Source of the DNA: Bacteroidia bacterium
GTDB taxonomy: Bacteria; Bacteroidota; Bacteroidia; Bacteroidales; UBA12481
Direction of reading: 5' to 3'
DNA: 5,353 nucleotides
Assembly: GCA_026391235.1 (NCBI GenBank)
Contig: JAPLDV010000117.1
Location: forward strand, 1 to 5,353
Shown here: positions 1 through 5,353 of the stretch, in pieces
Position numbering within the stretch: position 1 is the first letter of the stretch
How the letters are laid out: every line of letters starts with the position of its first letter
The notes under the pieces: model-generated
What the model was told of the DNA's origin: nothing
What the model saw: the letters and a program-made list of their open reading frames with translations, nothing else
Databases searched by the model: none
Translations under genes and position numbers: made by a program

Positions 1-1749
1 GATTATATGGGAGTTACCGGAGCACTGAGGTACAAGGTTCAGTTGAAGGCCATGCCCGAAGGAGGCACAATGAAGCTGGATGAAGGTGATCTGTTCATTG
101 ATAAGGCCAATGTCGTAACGCTCTATATCGTGGCAGCAACCAATTTTGTTAACTACAGGGATGTCAGTGCCGATCAGAATGCCCGGGTTGCGAAATGCCT
201 CACCGGTTTACAATCTAAAACCTATGCGGCGGTGCATGATGCAGCCGTTAATGATTACAAAGGATTATTCGACAGGGTGAGATTGGATCTTCCTGTAACC
301 GACAATTCTTATCTGCCTACCGATAAAAGAATGACCGGATTCGAGACCAGTTCCGATCCGAACCTGGCTTCACTGTGTTACCATTTTGGACGTTACCTGC
401 TGATCTCTTCATCCCGTCCTGGCACTGAGCCTGCCAACCTCCAGGGTATATGGAACGAAAATATGAACCCGAGCTGGGATTCAAAATATACCACCAACAT
501 CAATACAGAAATGAATTACTGGCCGGTTGAATCCGGGAACCTGTCGGATTGCGCCGAGCCGTTGATCAGGATGGTAAGGGAATTGACCGACCAGGGATCG
601 CAGGTGGCAAAGGAGCACTATGGCGCCCGGGGATGGGTGTTCCACCAAAATACCGATATCTGGCGGGTAGCGGCCCCCATGGACGGTCCTACCTGGGGAA
701 CCTTTACCGTAGGCGGCGCATGGCTCACTACCCAACTATGGGAACATTATCTTTATTCTCACGATCTTAACTATCTTAACGATATCTATCCTGTTATCAA
801 AGGATCGGTTGAGTTTTTTATGGACTTTCTGGTCCCGCATCCGAATGGCAAGTGGTTGGTAACCAATCCTTCCAACTCGCCTGAGAATCCTCCCAAAGGT
901 CCGGGCTACAAATATTTTTACGATGAAGTGACCGGGAGTTATTATTTCACAACCATCTGTTACGGATCATCCATGGATATGCAGATCCTTACCGATCTTT
1001 TCGGTTACTATGGTGAAGCTGCAAAAGTTCTAGGAGTGGATCAGGAGTTTGCAGCAAAAGTGGCTGTAGCGCGATCAAAGCTGGTACCGCCCCAGATCGG
1101 TAAAAACGGAAGCTTGCAGGAGTGGTCGGAGGACTATGAGCAAATGGAGGATAAGCACCGCCATTTCTCGCACTTGTACGGGCTCTATCCGGGTAACGTG
1201 CTGTCGGCCAACCGGACTCCGCAGCTTGTAAATGCAATTAAGGCCGTACTCGAACAACGTGGTGACGGAGGTACCGGTTTCTCACGGGGCTGGAAAATGG
1301 CGCTCTGGGCACGGTTGTATGACGGCGACAGGGCCAATAAGATCTTTAAGGGATATATTAAGGAACAAGCATATCCGCAACTGTTTGCCAAGTGCTATAC
1401 ACCCCTGCAAGTGGATGGATCCCTGGGCGTGACTGCCGGAATCACCGAGATGCTGATGCAGTCGCATGAAGGCGTGATCGACCTGCTTCCTGCACTGCCG
1501 AAGGAGTGGGCATCCGGCCGGTTTAAAGGAGTTTGTGCCCGTGGTGCCTTCGAACTGGATATGCAATGGAAAGACGGCAAAATTGTCAGTGTGGAAGTGC
1601 TTTCCAAAGATGGGCAGACTTGCAGGATAAAACCGGATATTAAGGTAAAGGTTAAATCCGATGGCAAAAGTATCAAATTAAAGGAACTGCCTGATGGTTC
1701 GATCGAATTTGCAACAAAAAAGGGAGGCCGGTATATGATTGGCGGGTAA
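1..1749 (+). CDS. Glycoside hydrolase family 95 enzyme (alpha-L-fucosidase type), 5'-truncated by the window edge
   Basis: The reading frame is open from base 1, and the first visible Met (base 7) lies inside the N-terminal beta domain, so the true start is upstream; GH95 proteins are usually about 750-850 residues and 582 are seen here. GH95 enzymes hydrolyse terminal alpha-1,2-fucose (some members act on alpha-L-galactose) with inversion. Counting from the Met at base 7, the (alpha/alpha)6 catalytic domain shows NINTEMNYWP (N164 and N166, matching the Asn pair that positions the catalytic water in the Bifidobacterium AfcA structure), NPSNSPEN (E293, the likely general acid), HRHFSHLYGLYPG (384-396), and QVDGSLGVTAGITEMLMQSH (468-487, D470 the probable Asp activating the Asn pair, placed by spacing only). 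LLPALPKEW (493-501) leads into the C-terminal beta domain. The usual QxDGNFG reads QVDGSLG here. The 5' end and any signal peptide are not visible. A secreted or periplasmic location is expected for the family. No convincing terminator hairpin follows the stop. Family assignment is firm; the exact sugar specificity is not. Confidence 0.93.
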   Translation, partial: DYMGVTGALRYKVQLKAMPEGGTMKLDEGDLFIDKANVVTLYIVAATNFVNYRDVSADQNARVAKCLTGLQSKTYAAVHDAAVNDYKGLFDRVRLDLPVTDNSYLPTDKRMTGFETSSDPNLASLCYHFGRYLLISSSRPGTEPANLQGIWNENMNPSWDSKYTTNINTEMNYWPVESGNLSDCAEPLIRMVRELTDQGSQVAKEHYGARGWVFHQNTDIWRVAAPMDGPTWGTFTVGGAWLTTQLWEHYLYSHDLNYLNDIYPVIKGSVEFFMDFLVPHPNGKWLVTNPSNSPENPPKGPGYKYFYDEVTGSYYFTTICYGSSMDMQILTDLFGYYGEAAKVLGVDQEFAAKVAVARSKLVPPQIGKNGSLQEWSEDYEQMEDKHRHFSHLYGLYPGNVLSANRTPQLVNAIKAVLEQRGDGGTGFSRGWKMALWARLYDGDRANKIFKGYIKEQAYPQLFAKCYTPLQVDGSLGVTAGITEMLMQSHEGVIDLLPALPKEWASGRFKGVCARGAFELDMQWKDGKIVSVEVLSKDGQTCRIKPDIKVKVKSDGKSIKLKELPDGSIEFATKKGGRYMIGG

Positions 1750-1759
1750 TCAGGCGAAT

Positions 1760-2047
1760 TCAACTGTTTTTTTGGATTTCAATACTTTCACTTAATAAGA
1801 ATTGTTTCATATTTTCGGCAATTAATATTAGTGTTTCTTTATTAAAATCAAATCTGTAAAAGGCCTTAAATAATTCAATTTTTATTTCGATTTCAGATAA
1901 TTCCGGTCTCTTTGAATGTAATTGATTTTGAATTATTTTTCTTGATAATTCGGTCATTTCAAATATTCCGTTTATTTTTTCGTTAAGCGGTTTAGCATAA
2001 ATTATCTCGAATTGTTTTAGCAAAATATATTTTGGAGTATCATTCAT
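1760..2047 (-). CDS. Small helical protein of unknown function, paired with the upstream nucleotidyltransferase
   Basis: This 95-residue protein has no function I can assign. It is predicted by eye to be almost wholly alpha-helical, with a central conserved-looking segment FEMTELSRKII (29-39) followed by RPELSEIEIKIELFKAFY (47-64); this 'R-x-I-I ... x-P-E-L-S-E-x-E' pattern recalls small proteins often annotated as hypothetical beside nucleotidyltransferase genes, but I recall that only loosely. There is no signal peptide, membrane segment, zinc motif or HEPN RxxxxH/Rx4-6H motif (R36 and H44 are too far apart). Its ATG at 2047 lies inside the last codons of the nucleotidyltransferase gene (8-base overlap, ATGAATGA), with no Shine-Dalgarno, which suggests translational coupling and co-expression. 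Its stop is 10 bases from the GH95 stop coming from the other strand. The base composition is strongly AT-rich like its partner and unlike the flanks. Real gene: likely. Role as toxin, antitoxin or accessory subunit: inference. Confidence 0.75.
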   Translation of the reverse strand: MNDTPKYILLKQFEIIYAKPLNEKINGIFEMTELSRKIIQNQLHSKRPELSEIEIKIELFKAFYRFDFNKETLILIAENMKQFLLSESIEIQKNS

Positions 2048-2573
2048 TGTCCAATAGGTTGAATATTTGTAAATTCAGTTTATTGCACCACGATTTTATA
2101 TAGTCAATATTTTTCTCAGGATTGAGCAATAAATTTTCAATATCAAACATTTGTTTTTCACTCTGATATTGTTGAATCCAAATAATTTTTGCAATAATTA
2201 AGTCATCAAGGTTAATAACCCAAAATTCTGTATCTAGTTCCTTTATCCGCTTACGACGTTGAAATGCAAGAATAAAATATTCAGTTTCTTTTCGTATAAT
2301 AAAATCAACTTTGAAACCCGTAGAATGGTCAATAATATTAAACATTCCCTGTCTTTTAATGGCGTCTTTGATTACATTTTTATCAAAGTAACTATTTGGA
2401 AATAAATTTGTAAATTCATCGATTTTGTTTTCGGAAAGTTCAATAACAATATCTATATCGCGTGTCATTCGGGGAATTCCATAAATATTTAGTGCAATAC
2501 TACCTGAAACCATGTACTTTATGTCATTTTCATCAAGTTGCCTGCAAACTTTCTGTAGTAATTCTAAAATCAT
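2040..2573 (-). CDS. MNT-fold nucleotidyltransferase-like protein (AbiEii / DUF6036-like)
   Basis: The 177-residue protein carries the signature of the minimal nucleotidyltransferase superfamily: GS at 24-25 in VSGSIALNIYGIPRMTRDIDIVIEL, giving the GS...DxD motif with D39 and D41 as metal ligands, and a probable third carboxylate D90 in GFKVDFI. The segment NLDDLIIAKIIW followed by SEKQMFDIENLL (121-150) is the C-terminal helical pattern seen in stand-alone NTases of the AbiEii and DUF6036 type. Such proteins transfer nucleotides to protein or tRNA targets, and several are components of toxin-antitoxin or abortive-infection systems; which substrate this one uses cannot be read from sequence. 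All expected catalytic positions are present, so it looks active. The start at 2573 is the first ATG and places the motif at the usual distance from the N terminus; no Shine-Dalgarno is visible, which is normal in Bacteroidota. The gene overlaps the 95-residue gene by 8 bases. It is cytoplasmic (no signal peptide) and very AT-rich relative to its neighbours, suggesting horizontal acquisition. Confidence 0.85.
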   Translation of the reverse strand: MILELLQKVCRQLDENDIKYMVSGSIALNIYGIPRMTRDIDIVIELSENKIDEFTNLFPNSYFDKNVIKDAIKRQGMFNIIDHSTGFKVDFIIRKETEYFILAFQRRKRIKELDTEFWVINLDDLIIAKIIWIQQYQSEKQMFDIENLLLNPEKNIDYIKSWCNKLNLQIFNLLDNE

Positions 2574-2834
2574 AATATTAATATTTTCTAAATATCAACT
2601 TTATGTATAACGTAAAAGCATTTTATACAAAGTTGACCTACACGAAGGTAACAAAATAATCAGCATAAAAGCAATAGTGAAAGGGAAACGAATCATCAGG
2701 GCTTCAAAAGATCGGCAGGGACTATATTTCGCCTCAAGGGCAAGAACTTTTTCGGAGTGGGTTACAGGCAAATAAATTTCGTTTAGCACCGGGGGTTGAA
2801 GTTCTATTATTAAATTGCACCGCAAATCATAGAC
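2574..2834. other. Gene-free divergent intergenic region
   Basis: This 261-base stretch separates the starts of the nucleotidyltransferase (leftward) and the peptidase (rightward) and so should hold both promoters. It splits in composition: up to about 2640 it is AT-rich like the nucleotidyltransferase cassette, and beyond that it becomes more balanced, which may mark the edge of the inserted segment. Open frames here show no recognisable protein features. Weak matches to the Bacteroidota -7 element TAnnTTTG are CAACTTTG on the - strand (2636 to 2629), with TTTG about 16 bases upstream (ending near 2652), and TATATTTC on the + strand (2723-2730). Neither pair matches well enough to be called a promoter. 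No tRNA or riboswitch-like structure is seen. Confidence 0.5.
2595..2636. repeat. Interrupted inverted repeat upstream of the nucleotidyltransferase gene
   Basis: The left arm TCAACTTTATGTATAA (2595-2610) pairs with the right arm TTATACAAAGTTGA (2623-2636): 14 base pairs in two blocks of 8 and 6, separated by a two-base bulge (AT at 2603-2604), with a 12-base loop. It ends 21 bases before the nucleotidyltransferase ATG, a position suited to an operator or a 5'-UTR hairpin. There is no T-run after either arm, so it does not look like an intrinsic terminator. It could also be the end of an inserted element. The pairing is read directly from the sequence; any role is inference. Confidence 0.7.
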
Positions 2835-5081
2835 ATGGGTTCAAATATGAAAAGAAGATTCCTGATTAGTTGTATTTTGATCGGCCTGGTTCTGTCAATT
2901 GGTTCACAGGCCCAGCAAGAGCTTACCTTCGATGACCAGTTTAACGGCACCTATTCGGCCAAAGGCTTCGGGCCTGTCCGCTGGACCAATGGCGGCAAAG
3001 GTTACACCGCTCTTGAATCCTCAACAGAAACAAAGGGGCGCGACATTGTCCGCTATGAATCCGTTAACGGCGCCAGAACGATTCTGGTAAAATCATCAGA
3101 GTTAATCCCCGGAGGCAAAACCGTACCCCTTGGAATTTCAGATTACATCTGGTCGGATGATGCAACCAAACTGATGATCTTTACCAATACCCAGCGGGTT
3201 TGGCGCTATAATACCAAAGGCGATTATTGGGTGATGGATCTGAAAACCAGGAAGCTGAAGCAACTCGGCACTACTCTGAAGCCCGCCTCCCTGATGTTTG
3301 CGAAGTTTTCCCCGGATGGACTTTACGTGGCTTATGTGAGTGAGCTGAATATCTACGTGGAACATCTCGCTAAAGGAACAGTCAGGCCACTCACAACCGA
3401 TGGCGGCGGAAATATCGTGAACGGCACTTTCGATTGGGTATACGAAGAGGAGCTCGACTGCCGCGATGGCTTCCGCTGGAGCCCTGATAGTAAGAACATT
3501 GCCTTCTGGCAGCTCGATACAGAAGGCATCGGCACTTTTTATATGATCAATAATCTCGATTCGATCTACCCTGAACTGATACCGATTCCGTATCCGAAAG
3601 TGGGTACCACAAATCCTGCGGCTAAGGTTGGAGTGGTGTCCGTTTTGGGCGGTGCGCCCAGGTATTTTAACATTCCGGGCGATCCGCGGAATCACTACCT
3701 GGCTCGCATGGAATTTGCCTCCAGCAGCGATGAGGTTATGATACAGCAACTTAACCGCCTCCAGAATACCAACAACGTGATGCTTGGGAATATTCATACC
3801 ATGGAGGTTAAAACGATTCTTACCGAAACCGATAAGGCTTTTCTTGATATTCAGGACGACACTCAATGGATGCAGGGTGGAAAAGCTTTTACCTGGAGCA
3901 GCGAGCGCGACGGTTGGCAACATTTGTATGTTATATCCAGGGATGGTTCAAAGGTGCGCGATGTCACACCGGGTAATTTTGATGTAGTTAGCATTCAATG
4001 TATTGATGAAAAAGGAGGCTATGTATACTTCATTGCTTCACCGGATAACCCGATCCAGCGTTACCTCTTCCGCAGCAAACTCGATGGCAAAGGCAAACCC
4101 GAACGGATCAGCCCGCTGAACCAGTCGGGCCAGCATTCTTATCAGGTTTCGCCTGATGCCAAATACGCCATCCAGACCTGGTCGAATGTAACAACTCCCA
4201 ATACGATAAACTTCGTTTCACTGCCTGCCCACAAGCTGATGCGGGTTCTCGAGAATAACGATCAGCTGAAATCCCGTTTTGCCGGTTTGAAAATCCGGCC
4301 GAAAGAATTCTTTCGCATTCCGGTTGAACCGGGCGTGGAGCTCGATTGCTTTATGATCAAGCCTTATGAATTTGATCCAACAAAGAAATACCCGGTTATT
4401 TTTAACATATATGGCGAGCCAGCCGGCGCTACCGTGCAGGATAACTGGGGTGGTGGCGATCTTTATAATCAATACCTTGCTCAGAAAGGCTATATTATCA
4501 TGAGCGTCGATAACCGTGGCACCAAAACCCCTAGAGGACGCGAATGGCGCAAGAGCATCTACCGTCAGATCGGGATACTCGCCTCTAAAGACCAGGCTGC
4601 TGCCGCCAAAGCCATCATGAACAAATATCCGTTTGTTGATCCTTCACGGATCGGCGTATATGGCTGGAGCGGAGGCGGTTCCATGACACTGAACTGCATG
4701 TTCAGGTACCCCGGTATTTATAAAACCGGAATCGCGGTAGCCTTTATCAGTAATCAGAAGTTTTATGATACCATCTACCAGGAACGGTACATGGGATTGC
4801 CCGATGATAATGAGGAGGGCTATCGCGACGGATCCCCGGTCACCTGGGCTAAGTACTTGGAAGGCAATCTGTTACTGATTCACGGGTCAGGGGATGATAA
4901 TTGCCATTACCAGAATTGCGAAGTACTTGTTAATGAGCTAATTAAAAATCAAAAGGTTTTCTCAATGATGGAATACCCCATGCGATCGCACGGAATTTAT
5001 GAGCGTGAGGGGACGTCCACACAGTTGAGGAAACTCTGGACCTCCTGGTGGCTGGATAAATTACCGGCAGGGGCGGAGTAG
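2835..5081 (+). CDS. Exported dipeptidyl peptidase IV-family serine peptidase (S9B)
   Basis: The complete 748-residue protein fits the usual length of bacterial DPP4-like enzymes, which remove Xaa-Pro or Xaa-Ala dipeptides from peptide N termini in the periplasm. A signal peptide (MKRRFLISCILIGLVLSIGSQA, cleavage probably after residue 26) leads to a beta-propeller domain (about 95-460) containing DWVYEEEL (200-207); E205 and E206 match the double Glu that anchors the substrate amino group in DPP4. The alpha/beta-hydrolase domain (about 500-745) has the oxyanion Tyr region NIYGE (Y526), DNRGT (559-563), the nucleophile Ser612 in GWSGGGS, Asp687 in HGSGDDNCHYQN, and His719 in RSHGI, so the triad is complete. 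The Tyr normally after the nucleophile in DPP4 (GWSYGG) is Gly here, a variant I recall from other Bacteroidota S9 proteins. Two starts are possible: ATG 2835, or in-frame ATG 2847, which gives a cleaner MKRR signal n-region; an in-frame stop lies at 2811. No Shine-Dalgarno precedes either. Class is secure; strict proline specificity is inferred. Confidence 0.95.
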   Translation: MGSNMKRRFLISCILIGLVLSIGSQAQQELTFDDQFNGTYSAKGFGPVRWTNGGKGYTALESSTETKGRDIVRYESVNGARTILVKSSELIPGGKTVPLGISDYIWSDDATKLMIFTNTQRVWRYNTKGDYWVMDLKTRKLKQLGTTLKPASLMFAKFSPDGLYVAYVSELNIYVEHLAKGTVRPLTTDGGGNIVNGTFDWVYEEELDCRDGFRWSPDSKNIAFWQLDTEGIGTFYMINNLDSIYPELIPIPYPKVGTTNPAAKVGVVSVLGGAPRYFNIPGDPRNHYLARMEFASSSDEVMIQQLNRLQNTNNVMLGNIHTMEVKTILTETDKAFLDIQDDTQWMQGGKAFTWSSERDGWQHLYVISRDGSKVRDVTPGNFDVVSIQCIDEKGGYVYFIASPDNPIQRYLFRSKLDGKGKPERISPLNQSGQHSYQVSPDAKYAIQTWSNVTTPNTINFVSLPAHKLMRVLENNDQLKSRFAGLKIRPKEFFRIPVEPGVELDCFMIKPYEFDPTKKYPVIFNIYGEPAGATVQDNWGGGDLYNQYLAQKGYIIMSVDNRGTKTPRGREWRKSIYRQIGILASKDQAAAAKAIMNKYPFVDPSRIGVYGWSGGGSMTLNCMFRYPGIYKTGIAVAFISNQKFYDTIYQERYMGLPDDNEEGYRDGSPVTWAKYLEGNLLLIHGSGDDNCHYQNCEVLVNELIKNQKVFSMMEYPMRSHGIYEREGTSTQLRKLWTSWWLDKLPAGAE

Positions 5082-5117
5082 GGTGTGAGTGTGGGTGTGA
5101 GTGTGGGGGTGGGGGTG
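5081..5117 (+). repeat. G/T-rich tandem repeat just after the peptidase stop codon, possible G-quadruplex
   Basis: Two perfect copies of GGGTGTGAGTGT (5081-5092 and 5093-5104) are followed by G5-T-G5-TG. The first G of the tract is the last base of the TAG stop codon. Four G-runs of at least three (5081-5083, 5093-5095, 5105-5109, 5111-5115) lie on the coding strand, separated by loops of 9, 9 and 1 bases, so an intramolecular G-quadruplex in the mRNA 3' end or coding-strand DNA is possible. The purine/T-only character contrasts sharply with the flanks. The repeat is directly visible; folding is inferred, and the 9-base loops make it a marginal candidate. Confidence 0.8.
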
Positions 5118-5210
5118 AATGGTGAGTTTTCTGTTTTGTTGGTCGGTTACAAAACCGAGGGAACGCTGCATTGCACCCACCGATCTGAATGAAACCTGAT
5201 AATAATCGCA
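5118..5210. other. Short intergenic gap before the sulfatase gene
   Basis: No gene is seen here. A small perfect hairpin, TCGGTT-ACAA-AACCGA (5143-5158), follows a T-rich stretch (about 5127-5140), but no T-run follows it on either strand, so it is not a standard intrinsic terminator. An in-frame stop at 5190-5192 bounds the sulfatase reading frame upstream. No ribosome binding site resembling GGAGG is present before the ATG at 5211. Confidence 0.45.
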
Positions 5211-5353
5211 ATGAATCAAAATTTCTCGAACGCATCCCTTGCAGTAGCCGGACTGGCCGGGTTGATTACCGGTTGTGGACGGGAGCCGGAAAAAAGGCCG
5301 AATATCATTTTCCTGCTGACCGACGATCAACGGTGGGACGCCCTTCATTGTGC
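5211..5353 (+). CDS. Sulfatase (family S1-type) lipoprotein, N-terminal part only
   Basis: Only the first 47 codons are in the window. A short hydrophobic stretch (SLAVAGLAGLITGC) ends in a lipobox I19-T20-G21-C22, predicting lipid attachment at C22 and a location on the periplasmic or outer face of the envelope. It is followed by RPNIIFLLTDDQRWDALHC, the highly conserved N-terminal strand of type I sulfatases; D38 and D39 are the usual pair of calcium-binding Asp residues. Family members hydrolyse sulfate esters on carbohydrates using a formylglycine made from Cys or Ser in a C/SxPSR motif, which would lie beyond the window. The signal n-region (MNQNFSNA) has no Lys or Arg before the hydrophobic core, which is unusual. 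The start at 5211 is the only ATG after the in-frame stop at 5190. With the upstream GH95 enzyme it suggests sulfated-glycan degradation. The family call is secure; the sulfatase subfamily and substrate cannot be determined. Confidence 0.88.
   Translation, partial: MNQNFSNASLAVAGLAGLITGCGREPEKRPNIIFLLTDDQRWDALHC

Noticed and set aside
1759..1765. TCAACT near the left island edge matching the arms of the inverted repeat at 2595 and 2631, as insertion-element ends
   Set aside because: The match is only six bases and the following sequence differs, so chance is a sufficient explanation; this stretch is also the coding end of the 95-residue gene.
1766..1773. T-run after the GH95 gene as an intrinsic terminator
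   Set aside because: No stable hairpin precedes the run on the + strand, and it encodes Lys-Lys-Asn residues at the end of the opposing gene.
2593..2638. Integron attC recombination site
   Set aside because: The outer boxes TATCAAC and GTTGACC only partly match RYYYAAC/GTTRRRY, the element is about 45 bases and attC sites are usually longer, and no matching site lies at the other end of the cassette near 1750.
2601..2825. 74-residue open frame on the - strand in the divergent intergenic region
   Set aside because: It has no recognisable motif, no start context, spans the inverted repeat and the region expected to hold promoters, and is most likely a chance open frame.
3138..3923. 261-residue open frame on the - strand opposite the peptidase
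   Set aside because: It lies wholly inside the well-supported DPP4-like gene and its translation shows no domain; it is an antisense shadow.
5143..5158. Hairpin TCGGTT-ACAA-AACCGA as terminator of the peptidase gene
   Set aside because: The stem is only six base pairs and is not followed by T-residues on either strand; the T-rich segment lies before it.
5061..5348. Antisense open frames with His-Pro/His-Thr repeats over the G/T-rich tract and sulfatase start
   Set aside because: The repeats are simply the reverse complement of the G/T tract, and the sulfatase frame on the + strand accounts for the rest.

Overview
The window looks like a polysaccharide- and peptide-scavenging stretch of a Bacteroidota chromosome. 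The reasons are the gene content (a GH95 fucosidase-type glycosidase, a DPP4-like S9 peptidase with a GWSGGGS nucleophile elbow, and a lipoprotein sulfatase), the absence of Shine-Dalgarno sequences before the starts, and the moderate G+C of the main genes. No rRNA or other taxonomic marker is present, so the assignment is an inference from family content.

Layout. From position 1 to 1749 on the + strand is the 3' three quarters or so of a GH95 alpha-L-fucosidase-type enzyme, open at the left edge. From 1760 to 2573 on the - strand lies a strikingly AT-rich two-gene unit: a 177-residue MNT-fold nucleotidyltransferase-like protein and, overlapping its end by 8 bases, a 95-residue helical protein of unknown function. 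The unit runs against all its neighbours; its last stop codon is only 10 bases from the GH95 stop. Behind its promoter side (2574-2834) is a gene-free 261-base stretch with a well-formed interrupted inverted repeat at 2595-2636. From 2835 to 5081 on the + strand is a complete exported dipeptidyl-peptidase-IV-family serine peptidase. Immediately after its stop codon is a G/T-only-like tract (5081-5117) made of two 12-base repeats and two G5 runs. At 5211 a sulfatase lipoprotein begins and runs off the right edge.

How the parts may work together. The GH95 enzyme and the sulfatase fit degradation of a sulfated, fucose-containing glycan, with the peptidase trimming peptides, perhaps from a glycoprotein substrate; no SusC/SusD pair, sensor or transporter is in view, so a polysaccharide utilization locus is suggested rather than shown. 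The AT-rich nucleotidyltransferase pair is foreign in base composition and direction, and is best read as an inserted accessory cassette, possibly a toxin-antitoxin or defence-type module. It is the least understood part of the window.
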